The notes beneath the pieces are model-generated. The model had not been told where the DNA came from, searched no databases, and worked only from the letters and a program-made list of their open reading frames with translations. From the NCBI RefSeq assembly GCF_003259255.1, contig NZ_QGOL01000018.1:27442-91441 (forward strand): a stretch of 64,000 bases of DNA, given 5' to 3'. Below, piece by piece: positions 8,732 to 16,554 of the stretch. The position numbers were made by a program, and so were the translations under genes. Source of the DNA: Algoriphagus litoralis (GTDB lineage Bacteria > Bacteroidota > Bacteroidia > Cytophagales > Cyclobacteriaceae). Numbering within the stretch: position 1 is the first letter of the stretch; each line of letters begins with the position of its first letter.

Positions 8732-10102
8732 ATGAACAACCCCTCAGAAATAAAATCTTGGGCTTTAGCTTTTGGTATCCTCATCGGAATAGCCAGCCCA
8801 AGCTTAGCCCAAACGCAGGAATCGAGACCAGCACAGCATGTAGTTTTGATTTCCATTGATGGTTTCAGACCGGACTTTTACCTAGAGGAAAAATGGCCCG
8901 CCCCAAATCTTCAGGAAATGGCACAATCAGGCGCCCGTTCCTTGGGTGTCACGGGAGTATTCCCGTCGGTGACTTACCCATCACATACGACCATAATCAC
9001 CGGTCGGACACCACTCCATCACGGGATCTACTACAATGCACCTTTTGAACCCACCGGGCAGACCGGCCGCTGGTTTTGGGAAAGTGACTTGATCAAAGTC
9101 CCTACCCTTTGGGATGGTGTACGGGCCGCAGGAATGAAAAGCGCCAGCTTTATCTGGCCAGTCTCTGTAGGCGCTCCGATCGATTACAATCTTCCAGAGT
9201 TTTGGAGTTTGGAAGAAGGATTTGGACGGATAGAGCCGATGCGGGAGCAAGAAACACCGAAAGGGCTAATGGCCGAACTGGAAGAGCAGGTGGTAGGTAA
9301 GTTAAATGAGCGGACTTTCAATGGGGATTACCTCAATCGAGAAGATCGTATTGGAGAGATGGCCGGCTATGTATTGGAGACCTACAAGCCAAACTTGATT
9401 ACCCTCCATTTGATTGCTACGGATCACTTTCAGCACGAAGAGGGACGGGATGGACCCATGGTCCGTAAATCACTGGCCGCCACGGATCGGGCAATTGGCA
9501 AAATCATCGAAGCTGCTGCGCGTGCCGGAATTTTGGATCAGACGACATTCATTGTGACCGGAGACCACGGTTTTGTGAATATTCACAGTTCGATCAGTCC
9601 AAACGTTTGGTTGGTGGAAGCAGGGCTGATGGAAAACAAGCCTGACAGAGGCAATTGGAAGGCGACCTTTCACACGAGTGGTGCATCGGCTTTTTTGCAT
9701 TTGAAGGATCCAACTGATGCGGCTACGCTGCAAAAGGTGAAGACCATTTTGGAAAATCTTCCGGAAAGCCAGAAGAAACTTTTTAGAGTTTTGGATCGCA
9801 GCGCCTTGGATCAAGTCGGTGCCGATCCCAATGCCGCCTTGGCTTTGGCTCCGATTCAGGGAATTTCCTTTTCGCCATCAAGCCAGGGAGCCGTCCTGAA
9901 ACCTGCCAAAGGTGGAACACACGGTTTTTTTCCTGATTTTGATGAAATCGAAACTGGCTTCATTGCCTGGGGAGCTGGAATCCGGGAAAATGTTGAAATC
10001 CAGGAAATGAGTTTAGTCGATGTGGCCGCAGTAGTCAACTACCTGCTCGGTCTGAAAATGGACCTACCGGAAAGCAACCTCTATCCAGGTATCAAAAAAT
10101 AA
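8732..10102 (+). CDS. secreted nucleotide pyrophosphatase/phosphodiesterase (alkaline phosphatase superfamily)
   Basis: The 456-residue protein has a signal peptide (to about SLAQ, residue 27). It carries the metal and nucleophile motifs of the NPP family. ISIDGFRPDF holds the first metal Asp, FPSVTYPSHTTIITGRTPLHHGI holds the Thr nucleophile, HLIATDHFQH holds metal Asp/His residues, TGDHGF and GGTHGFFPD complete the site. It should hydrolyse phosphodiester or pyrophosphate bonds of nucleotides or related molecules in the periplasm or at the surface. It follows the Oar-like receptor, which hints at scavenging of phosphorylated ligands, but no pho-box-like element was seen. A strong terminator follows it. 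Confidence 0.87.
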   Translation: MNNPSEIKSWALAFGILIGIASPSLAQTQESRPAQHVVLISIDGFRPDFYLEEKWPAPNLQEMAQSGARSLGVTGVFPSVTYPSHTTIITGRTPLHHGIYYNAPFEPTGQTGRWFWESDLIKVPTLWDGVRAAGMKSASFIWPVSVGAPIDYNLPEFWSLEEGFGRIEPMREQETPKGLMAELEEQVVGKLNERTFNGDYLNREDRIGEMAGYVLETYKPNLITLHLIATDHFQHEEGRDGPMVRKSLAATDRAIGKIIEAAARAGILDQTTFIVTGDHGFVNIHSSISPNVWLVEAGLMENKPDRGNWKATFHTSGASAFLHLKDPTDAATLQKVKTILENLPESQKKLFRVLDRSALDQVGADPNAALALAPIQGISFSPSSQGAVLKPAKGGTHGFFPDFDEIETGFIAWGAGIRENVEIQEMSLVDVAAVVNYLLGLKMDLPESNLYPGIKK

Positions 10103-10108
10103 TGACCT

Positions 10109-10154
10109 AAGCCTAATGACTTAAACTACACAAAGTCATTAGGCTTTTTCTTTT
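10109..10154 (+). terminator. perfect 14-base-pair terminator hairpin
   Basis: Arms AAGCCTAATGACTT (10109-10122) and AAGTCATTAGGCTT (10133-10146) pair perfectly around a 10-base loop, followed by a T-rich tail. It sits in the tail-to-tail gap with the minus-strand Crp-family gene. It could serve both directions but has the better T-run on the plus strand. Confidence 0.85.
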
Positions 10155-10770
10155 AGCTTAGTTTCCTTTTTTGGGCTATGGGAGTTCTACCGATTCCTTC
10201 GCGCATCACTTTCGAAACGGTCTGCCGGGTGAGCCCGGTGAGGTCAGCGATATCTTGAAAAGTGACGATTTTCTGCAGGTGGAATAGTTTGCCGGAGGCA
10301 TCCAAGATTTGATCCTGAAAATAGGGCATAAGCTTCTTCACTTTTTCCTGTGGAGTCAAACTTCTGACCGCATACAACCGATCCTCTGCCCGACACCACC
10401 GACTAACCAGTTCCTTGATAAACCAATCTGCCAGTTTAGGGGTGTTTGTAACCAATTGCTTGAAAAAATCCACCTCATATACCCGCAATTCTGCAGTGGT
10501 CAACGTCTTGGCAAATTCTGAGAATTGGCCATTTAGGTACTGTAGATTTCCGAAAAAATCTCCAGGCCTCAGCACGTCATAACAAACCTCCTCTCCCTCA
10601 GGAGAATAGCAGCCGATTTTCACAGCTCCACTCAGAATCTCAAAGATGGGGGTGATCCGCTGTGGAGGTTGATAGATCAACTGACCCTTTTCCAGAAGAA
10701 CAGTCTCTACAAACTTTTCCGCGACAGCTATCCCTTCCTCTTCCAAATAATTAAAAGGACCATATTTCAT
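10153..10770 (-). CDS. Crp/Fnr-family transcription regulator
   Basis: The 205-residue protein has an N-terminal cyclic-nucleotide-binding-type beta-roll (~20-115, with GEEVCYDVLRPGDFFGN) and a C-terminal Crp-type winged helix (~150-200). The recognition region is TFQDIADLTGLTRQTVSKVMRE. It lacks the N-terminal Cys cluster of oxygen-sensing FNR and the clear cAMP-contact Arg-Ser pair, so the effector is unknown. The frame ends just next to the terminator of the preceding plus-strand gene. A palindrome at 10816-10829, 46 bases upstream of the start, could be an autoregulatory site. Control of the cbb3 or hemN genes by this protein is conceivable but not shown. Confidence 0.88.
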   Translation of the reverse strand: MKYGPFNYLEEEGIAVAEKFVETVLLEKGQLIYQPPQRITPIFEILSGAVKIGCYSPEGEEVCYDVLRPGDFFGNLQYLNGQFSEFAKTLTTAELRVYEVDFFKQLVTNTPKLADWFIKELVSRWCRAEDRLYAVRSLTPQEKVKKLMPYFQDQILDASGKLFHLQKIVTFQDIADLTGLTRQTVSKVMREGIGRTPIAQKRKLS

Positions 10771-11115
10771 GCGTCTATAATTGAAATTGAAAGGTCACAT
10801 GGAATCTCGTAGGGTTGATAGTCATATCATAGTGTGACTTTTTAATCATACTCGATTTCATCTGTCTAATAGTTGGTTTTTCAGTGGCCAGATGAAACAC
10901 CCCAAGTAACTAATCTCAGGCGGGAGAACAGCTTCCTATGGGCATTTCATGGTTTTATTTGCAAGTTGGGTCGTTATCGAGCAATAAAAGCTTCCGTTCC
11001 TCAAACTTAACAGGAAGGTAATCTTCGCATAGAATTTGAGTAAATCAGTGGATTGAGCTACAATTTGAAGGTCTCCAAAAACCAAGCAGCAGGCATTTTG
11101 AAAAAATCTTAGCCT
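10771..11115. other. 345-base intergenic region between divergent genes
   Basis: This holds the upstream regions of the Crp-family gene (minus) and the glycosylase-fold gene (plus). The only structured element I see is the palindrome at 10816-10829. A short minus-strand frame at 10936-11169 overlaps the next gene's start and has no recognisable protein features. Confidence 0.5.
10816..10829. promoter_or_regulatory. palindrome TGATA-GTCA-TATCA upstream of the Crp-family gene
   Basis: Perfect 5-base arms surround a 4-base centre, 46 bases upstream of the regulator's ATG. It resembles a Crp/Fnr half-site pair, though its half-site spacing differs from the TGAT-N4-GTCA motifs found upstream of hemN and ccoI. 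Autoregulation is inference. Confidence 0.35.
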
Positions 11116-11655
11116 ATGATCACAGTCCAACACAGATTTGCTACCCATTCGATACATCCCGAAACACAAACGCTGATTATTGGCACATTCAATCCCGAAA
11201 CAAAGGCCAATTCAGCAGAATTTTTCTACGGAAGAAGCAGAAATCATTTGTGGAAAATCCTTCCCACTGCTTTTGGAGAGCCTAGTTTAAAAGGCTCTTC
11301 TACGCTAGAAAAGATCTTGTTTATTCGCAGACATAAGCTTGACTTCACAGACTTGATCTCAGATGTTCACGTAGAAGAGGGGCAAGAGGCAAACTACGAT
11401 GACCGCTATCTTGATGGGAAAATTTCCCGCTGGCAGGATATCCCCAGTCAGATAGAAGAACTTCCGGAGTTGAAAAAAGTATGCTTCACAAGGAGAACTT
11501 TCTCCGGCATTCCCAACATGAAGAGGAAGATTGAAGAAATAAAACTACACTGCGAGAAGAATAATATTTACTTTAAAGAATTAACTACTCCCGCGAGAAT
11601 TTACACCGAAAGCAAGCAATTGGAGTGGAATGATTTTCTTTTGAAACCTGTCTAA
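11116..11655 (+). CDS. uracil-DNA glycosylase-superfamily protein (MUG/HDG-like)
   Basis: The 179-residue protein opens with IIGTFNPET, matching the G-x-F/M-P strand-loop of UDG-superfamily enzymes. FFYGRSRNHLWKILP around residue 38 resembles the YYxxPRNxFW segment of mismatch-specific and hypoxanthine-DNA glycosylases. It would remove damaged or deaminated bases from DNA, but the catalytic residue is not the classic Asp and activity is unproven. It ends 4 bases before a small DUF1801-type gene, so the two are likely transcribed together. Confidence 0.6.
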   Translation: MITVQHRFATHSIHPETQTLIIGTFNPETKANSAEFFYGRSRNHLWKILPTAFGEPSLKGSSTLEKILFIRRHKLDFTDLISDVHVEEGQEANYDDRYLDGKISRWQDIPSQIEELPELKKVCFTRRTFSGIPNMKRKIEEIKLHCEKNNIYFKELTTPARIYTESKQLEWNDFLLKPV

Positions 11656-11659
11656 GAAA

Positions 11660-12088
11660 TTGAAACACCTTTTCCTCCAGACCCAACCAGAAGTAGATCA
11701 TGCTTTTGCTGCTTATCCGGAGCAGGTAAGAGCGAAGATGAACTTTTTGAGGGACTTGGTGATCGAGACCGCCCGGGAAGATGAACAGCTAGACGTCTTG
11801 GAAGAATGTCTGAAATGGGGTGAACCCAGCTTTGTCTGCAAGCATGGAAGCACCTTGAGGATGGACTGGAAAAGTAAAATACCGGATCAATATGCACTTT
11901 ATTTCAAGTGCACGAGCCGATTGGTGGAGACTTTCCGTGAGGTTTACGGTGACTTATTTCGCTATGAGGGGAATCGTGCGATCCTCTTCAATCTGGACCA
12001 AAATATCCCTGTGAGGGAAGTGAAAGCCTGCATCAAGGCTACCTTGAGATACCATAAGGTAAGGCATCTGCCCAGGCTGGGAATCTAA
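11660..12088 (+). CDS. DUF1801 (YdhG-like) domain protein
   Basis: The 142-residue protein has the pattern AFAAYPEQVRAKMNFLRDLVIETA...ECLKWGEPSFVCKHGSTLRMDWK and a late aromatic GNRAILFNLDQNIP. This is the pattern of DUF1801, a small intracellular fold of uncertain function. It probably begins with TTG at 11660, because the next ATG falls inside the conserved N-terminal helix. The spacing of 4 bases from the previous gene suggests one transcript. Confidence 0.7.
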   Translation: MKHLFLQTQPEVDHAFAAYPEQVRAKMNFLRDLVIETAREDEQLDVLEECLKWGEPSFVCKHGSTLRMDWKSKIPDQYALYFKCTSRLVETFREVYGDLFRYEGNRAILFNLDQNIPVREVKACIKATLRYHKVRHLPRLGI

Positions 12089-12396
12089 ACTGCGGCTAAT
12101 AGGGTTGATTTTTTAATAAATTTGGATCATCGGCAGTGACTTAGGAAGTCGAATTTCACTTTGATTCCACCTCGACTTCGCTCAGTACCCGCTAGTTTCG
12201 TTTTGGGATGAAAAGAGGCAAATGAGGGTATGGAATTGCCGCGGTCATTTTATTAACTAGCGATGGTGAGGTAAAACCGGATTTCGGATGAATAAAAAAT
12301 CCATTCACATCAAATTTGATCCAAGCCACCTGAAAACCCATTTTTTCTCAACTGATTTTGAATAACTTAAGCAACACTAACAAAAACTTTTAACCC
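12089..12396. other. 308-base intergenic region with a hairpin-forming repeat-like segment
   Basis: No gene is seen. The middle part holds the inverted repeat at 12145-12179 and the CTCGACTTCGCTCAGTACCC segment. The last ~60 bases should hold the promoter of the dienelactone hydrolase gene, but no perfect TAnnTTTG is present. Confidence 0.5.
12145..12192. repeat. intergenic hairpin with CTCGACTTCGCTCAG motif
   Basis: Arms GAAGTCGA (12145-12152) and TCGACTTC (12172-12179) are perfect complements around 19 bases. The right arm lies inside CCACCTCGACTTCGCTCAG (12167-12185). From general knowledge, similar ACTGAGCGAAGTCGA words recur between genes in many bacterial genomes, and their role is unclear. 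Only one copy is visible in this window. Confidence 0.4.
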
Positions 12397-13284
12397 ATGA
12401 AACAACTGCGAAAAGAAGACATCCCTCAGGAAGCCTTTGACCTCTACGATTATTACTGCCACAACAAGCTAGACCGACGGACTTTTGTCGAAAAGCTTTC
12501 TGTCTATGCCGTAGGTGGAATCACGCTCACCGCATTGATGAGTGCCATGATGCCCGACTATGTTAACACTCGGACGATCGAACCCACAGATGCACGGATG
12601 CAGAGCTCTGACTATGTCATGTATGATTCTCCCAAGGGCGGCGGACAGATCAAGGGCTTACTTTCCAAACCTGCAGGCAAGGGAAAATCCCCGGGAATCG
12701 TAGTAGTACATGAAAATCGCGGACTCAATCCTTATATCGAAGACGTAGGAAGGCGCTGCGCTGTGGATGGTTTTATTTCTATCGCTCCAGATGCCCTTAC
12801 TCCGCTGGGAGGATATCCCGGCAATGACGATGATGGGAGGACAATGCAATCCAAACGTTCCCGTGACGAGATGCTTGAAGACTTTATTGCAGCCTATGAA
12901 TACCTCAAAAAGCATCCTGACTGTGACGGAAATGTGGGCGTAGTCGGCTTTTGCTTTGGAGGATGGATTTCAAATATGATGGCGGTACGGATACCGGATT
13001 TGGGGGCGGCAGTTCCCTTCTATGGAGGTCAACCTGCTGTAGACGATGTGCCAAAAATCAATGCTCCCCTTCTTGTCATCTACGCTGAGCTGGACGAGCG
13101 GGTGAATGCCGGTTGGCCAGCTTATGAGGAGGCCTTGAAGGCAAACAACAAAAACTATGAAATGATCAACTATCCCGGTGTCAACCATGGCTTTCATAAC
13201 AATACCACCCCCCGGTATGATGAGGCTGCTGCGAAGGCTGCATGGGAAAAAACCATTGCCTTTTTCAAAGCGAATTTGGGTTAA
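12397..13284 (+). CDS. dienelactone hydrolase family protein
   Basis: The 295-residue protein has an N-terminal region with DRRTFVEKLSVYAVGGITLTALM, which looks like a Tat-type or membrane-anchoring signal. A DLH domain follows: IVVVHENRGLNPYIEDV, the nucleophile elbow GFCFGGW with Cys, YAELDERV with the Asp, and PGVNHGFHN with the His. This Cys-Asp-His triad is the mark of dienelactone hydrolases, which open cyclic enol lactones. The N-terminal arrangement resembles E. coli YghX-type proteins. The true substrate is unknown. It stands alone, followed by a strong hairpin. Confidence 0.85.
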   Translation: MKQLRKEDIPQEAFDLYDYYCHNKLDRRTFVEKLSVYAVGGITLTALMSAMMPDYVNTRTIEPTDARMQSSDYVMYDSPKGGGQIKGLLSKPAGKGKSPGIVVVHENRGLNPYIEDVGRRCAVDGFISIAPDALTPLGGYPGNDDDGRTMQSKRSRDEMLEDFIAAYEYLKKHPDCDGNVGVVGFCFGGWISNMMAVRIPDLGAAVPFYGGQPAVDDVPKINAPLLVIYAELDERVNAGWPAYEEALKANNKNYEMINYPGVNHGFHNNTTPRYDEAAAKAAWEKTIAFFKANLG

Positions 13285-13312
13285 ATCAAGCGCTCTCAAT
13301 AGGTTCAGTAGT

Positions 13313-13342
13313 CCTCCTGAGTGGAGTCCAAGGCTCAGGAGG
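13313..13342. repeat. perfect 9-base-pair hairpin after the dienelactone hydrolase gene
   Basis: Arms CCTCCTGAG and CTCAGGAGG enclose 12 bases. There is no T-run, so it is a weak Rho-independent terminator candidate at best. It may instead protect the mRNA 3' end. Confidence 0.45.
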
Positions 13343-13507
13343 CCACCGAAGACCGATTTGAGCCAGCCTTTTTCAGTTAGTTTGATGGCTGAGTTTAATT
13401 CAAGATTAATCCAATTTTAGCTTTTGAATACCCAACTGATTCTTCTTTATCCAGGATTCTATTTATTCCGAATATTTGACTAGTATCGTTGAAAATATCA
13501 GTATAAA

Positions 13508-14137
13508 ATGAAGAAAATCATTCCATACACCTCATTTCAGGAAGCACTTGAGGCCTTTGACAACGGTGGTAAATTTTTCAACCTATTCAGCCATGCGCAC
13601 GACGGGGTGGTTTCGACAGCGGAATTGGGCAAAGTCGCCGGAGTGATCAATAATAAACAGGCCATGATCCTTTATCTGGTCATGTCGATTTCGCACTTGG
13701 ACACCCGGTCCAGAGAACGCGTTCTAGCCAAACTGGACACCCAGCTTTTTGACCTGTATGAAAAATACCGTCCCGTGCATATGAGTGTGGATCAGGCACT
13801 GGATCGTGGTAAACCCGGGATTAGCACTACAGCGGTGGGTACTTTGAAAAAAATCAGCAGTTCGACTGATCTAGGAGGCAGCATCATGGTGCCTGTGGTA
13901 GTGGGGTCGGACACAAGTTTTGCCATGGTCCCTCTTGAAAACACCTACGAAGTCTATGAGTTGAGCTCAGAAGATTCGGATAGGGTTTTGATGGTAGCGC
14001 ATCATAAAGAAAAACAAGGTCTGCCCGAACGGAAGGTAAGACTGGGGGGAATGCTCACCGCTCTCAGCCATCCTGCTGGAACCAATCAGGAAAACTCAGT
14101 ATTTCTTGAGGCCCAATACTACATGGAAGAAGACTAA
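13508..14137 (+). CDS. conserved-looking hypothetical cytoplasmic protein
   Basis: This 209-residue protein has no signal peptide or membrane segment. The N-terminal half is helical (EALEAFDNGGKFFNLFSHAHDGVVSTAELGKVAGVI, with a weak EF-hand-like look at HDGVVSTAEL). The C-terminal half looks beta-rich (SIMVPVVVGSDTSFAMVPLENTYEVYEL). I do not recognise the family. It is followed 26 bases later by a MgtC/DUF4010 membrane protein gene and may start that transcription unit. Confidence 0.65.
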   Translation: MKKIIPYTSFQEALEAFDNGGKFFNLFSHAHDGVVSTAELGKVAGVINNKQAMILYLVMSISHLDTRSRERVLAKLDTQLFDLYEKYRPVHMSVDQALDRGKPGISTTAVGTLKKISSSTDLGGSIMVPVVVGSDTSFAMVPLENTYEVYELSSEDSDRVLMVAHHKEKQGLPERKVRLGGMLTALSHPAGTNQENSVFLEAQYYMEED

Positions 14138-14163
14138 GCTTCTTTTTTCCAAAAGATCTCAAA

Positions 14164-15450
14164 TTGGAAACATTGCTTATCGATCAGGAATCTTTTTCCC
14201 TTTCACAGGGAGATTTCATCATCCGCCTGCTGGTATCGATCGGCATTGGCGGAGTGATCGGACTGGAGCGTCAATTCCGTGCGATGAAAGAAAACTCGCA
14301 AGGATTTGCTGGCATTAGGACTTTTATCTTTTTGGTAGTTCTCGGATTTCTTGCTGCAGCGCTATATTACCTATTTTCCCCATGGATTTATATCGCAATT
14401 TTTCTGGGAGTTAGTTTATTGATCGCTTCTACCTATTGGGTATCTGCGTCAAAAGGGGATCGAGGCGCTACCACTGAGTTCAGCTCATTATTGGCCTTTG
14501 TTTTAGGTTCGTTGACTTTCGCAGGATTCATCGAAATGAGCCTGATGATCACTGTTCTGATCGTGGTGGTGCTTTCTTCAAAATTCCGAATCAAATCGAT
14601 AGTAGGAAAGATCACTGCCGAGGAGTTGTATGACTTCATTCGTTTCGTAGTCATCGCTTTATTACTGTTTCCGTTCTTACCAGATCAGACCTACGGTCCA
14701 TATGATGTAGTGAATCCAAAAGAAATCGGTTGGGTTATACTTCTGACTTCAGGACTTGGTTTAGTGGGCTATATTCTGACCAAGTTCCTTGGGGCGAACA
14801 AAGGAATCCTTTTGGGAGGCATAGTAGGCGGACTTGTATCGAGTACAGCAGTGACTTGGATTTATGCCAAAAAAAGCAAGGAAAACGAAATACTCTCAGC
14901 CAACTGCGCTACAGCGATTTTGGCGGCTTCCTCCATCATGGTTGTCCGGGTACTGATCTGGACCTTCATTTTCAACAAATCACTTTTCAATAGTCTTATC
15001 CCAAGCATTGGATTACTAATCCTGAGTGCTGTGGGGATCACGATATACATTTTTTCCAAAGGGAAAAACACAGCAATCGAAGGAGCTGAAATGCCCCTGA
15101 GCAAACCTCTAGACCTGAAAGGCGCGATGGTCTTTGGGGCGATCTATGTGGTAATTTTAGTGGTGGTGAGCTACGCCAATGAAAATCTGGGGGAAGGCGG
15201 AATATTGGTTTCCAGTGGAATTGCAGGCTTTTCAGACATTGATGCGATCTCAATTTCCATTTCAAAATTGACAGGTGAATCGCTCGATCTCCGGATCGGC
15301 GCAACCGCCATCTTGATTGCGGTCATTTCCAACACGCTGGTGAAAATGGGAATCGGAATCTATGCCGGAAGTGTAGCCTTACGCAAAAACCTGCTTATTG
15401 GCTACGGAACCATGTTTATTGCAGCGCTTATCGCTTTCTTTCTACTATGA
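14164..15450 (+). CDS. MgtC/SapB family membrane protein with DUF4010 domain
   Basis: The 428-residue protein has more than ten hydrophobic helices. The N-terminal ~150 residues carry the MgtC signature LLVSIGIGGVIGLERQFRA...GFAGIRTFIFLVVLG. The rest is the DUF4010 membrane domain (GGIVGGLVSSTAVTW, GFSDIDAISISISKL). MgtC-like proteins are linked to magnesium or membrane-potential homeostasis, but for this two-domain form no reaction is known. The start is TTG at 14164, as there is no ATG before the conserved first helix. Its stop overlaps the ATG of the cupin lipoprotein by 4 bases. Confidence 0.85.
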   Translation: METLLIDQESFSLSQGDFIIRLLVSIGIGGVIGLERQFRAMKENSQGFAGIRTFIFLVVLGFLAAALYYLFSPWIYIAIFLGVSLLIASTYWVSASKGDRGATTEFSSLLAFVLGSLTFAGFIEMSLMITVLIVVVLSSKFRIKSIVGKITAEELYDFIRFVVIALLLFPFLPDQTYGPYDVVNPKEIGWVILLTSGLGLVGYILTKFLGANKGILLGGIVGGLVSSTAVTWIYAKKSKENEILSANCATAILAASSIMVVRVLIWTFIFNKSLFNSLIPSIGLLILSAVGITIYIFSKGKNTAIEGAEMPLSKPLDLKGAMVFGAIYVVILVVVSYANENLGEGGILVSSGIAGFSDIDAISISISKLTGESLDLRIGATAILIAVISNTLVKMGIGIYAGSVALRKNLLIGYGTMFIAALIAFFLL

Positions 15451-15917
15451 AAAAATTCAACGCTTCTATTTTCCTAGCTACAGTCCGTTCTTCCAAGATT
15501 TTGGCGCTTATTGTTTTGGTAATCATTTCCTGCCAAGAAAAAGAGAATACCGTTTCATCTCCTTCCTCCGAGCTCATCGCCGAATCCTATGTATCCTGGA
15601 ATGGAGATTCACTTCCAGCTTATCCTTCGGGAAAACCCAAAATCTCAATCGTCAAAGTTACCATTCCACCTCATTCCGAACTCCCACATCACTACCATCC
15701 TGTCATCAATGCGGGCGTCTTGCTCAAAGGCGAACTGACCGTGGTCGATGTGAAAGGAAATGTCCTGGAAATGAAAGCAGGAGACCCGATCATTGAAGTA
15801 GTCAACACGATTCACTATGGAAAAAACAACGGGGATGAACCTGCCGAGATTCTGGTCTTCTACGCCGGTGCAGAAGGAAAGGAAATCGTAGTCAAGGATG
15901 CCGTTTCTAAGGAATAA
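15447..15917 (+). CDS. cupin-domain lipoprotein
   Basis: The 156-residue protein has a hydrophobic N-terminus ending in the lipobox-like LVIISC near residue 29, so it should be lipid-anchored in the periplasm. The rest is a single cupin barrel: PPHSELPHHYHPVINAGVLLKGELTVVD gives two or three metal-binding His and the Glu, and NTIHYGKN gives the last His. No substrate can be named. It overlaps the DUF4010 gene by 4 bases (ATGA), so the two are translationally coupled. Confidence 0.8.
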   Translation: MKKFNASIFLATVRSSKILALIVLVIISCQEKENTVSSPSSELIAESYVSWNGDSLPAYPSGKPKISIVKVTIPPHSELPHHYHPVINAGVLLKGELTVVDVKGNVLEMKAGDPIIEVVNTIHYGKNNGDEPAEILVFYAGAEGKEIVVKDAVSKE

Positions 15918-15949
15918 GTCTATTTTTGATAAAATTCAATCCGCAAACC

Positions 15950-16423
15950 ATGCCATCACACAAGACCACTTTTCAATTTATCAGCGAACCCGGAGATGTC
16001 AATTTTGGAGGGAAAGTACATGGAGGATCTGTCATGAAATGGATCGATCAGGCGGCCTATACCTGTGCTCGAACTTGGGCTGAAAGCTACTGTGTGACGG
16101 TGTATGTGGGTGGTATCCGATTCTACAAACCAATCAGCATCGGTGAAGTGATCAAGATCGACTGTCAAGTGATTCTGACCGGAAGTTCCAGTATCCATAT
16201 CATGGTGGAGGTATATTCGAGAGCTTTTTCACAGAAGAAGTTTGAGAAAAAGACCCACTGCATCATCATTTTTGTAGCAGTGGATGAAAATGGCAATCCC
16301 AAAACCGTGAAGCCTTGGGTGCCCAAAACCGAGCAGGAAGTGAAGCTACAAGAATACGCCGAAAAGCTGAAAAAGCTCCGTAGTGATATCCATGAGGAGA
16401 TGCGACCATTTTTTAATGAGTAA
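15950..16423 (+). CDS. acyl-CoA thioesterase (hotdog fold, YciA-like)
   Basis: The 157-residue single-hotdog protein has GGKVHGGSVMKWIDQAAYTCARTWA, which holds the Asp and the CoA-binding turn of YciA/BFIT-type thioesterases, and VGGIRFYKPISIGEV in the second half. It would hydrolyse acyl-CoA to free acid and CoA in the cytoplasm. The ATG at 15950 was chosen because an upstream TTG only adds eight non-conserved residues. It closes the small plus-strand run that starts at 13508 and is followed by a terminator. Confidence 0.85.
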   Translation: MPSHKTTFQFISEPGDVNFGGKVHGGSVMKWIDQAAYTCARTWAESYCVTVYVGGIRFYKPISIGEVIKIDCQVILTGSSSIHIMVEVYSRAFSQKKFEKKTHCIIIFVAVDENGNPKTVKPWVPKTEQEVKLQEYAEKLKKLRSDIHEEMRPFFNE

Positions 16424-16430
16424 AGGTTTT

Positions 16431-16477
16431 TCAGGATTTCTCGTTCTAAAGAGTTTGCAATCCTGATGCTTTTTTTT
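16431..16477 (+). terminator. terminator hairpin with T8 after the thioesterase gene
   Basis: Arms TCAGGATT (16431-16438) and AATCCTGA (16459-16466) enclose a 20-base loop, followed by TGC and a run of eight T. It lies between tail-to-tail genes. Confidence 0.7.
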
Positions 16478-16554
16478 GGGGTTTGAACCCACTAGTAAAA
16501 AGGCCGGATTGCACATTTTATAACACTTCCTCGGGATAAAAATCCCAAGGAACA

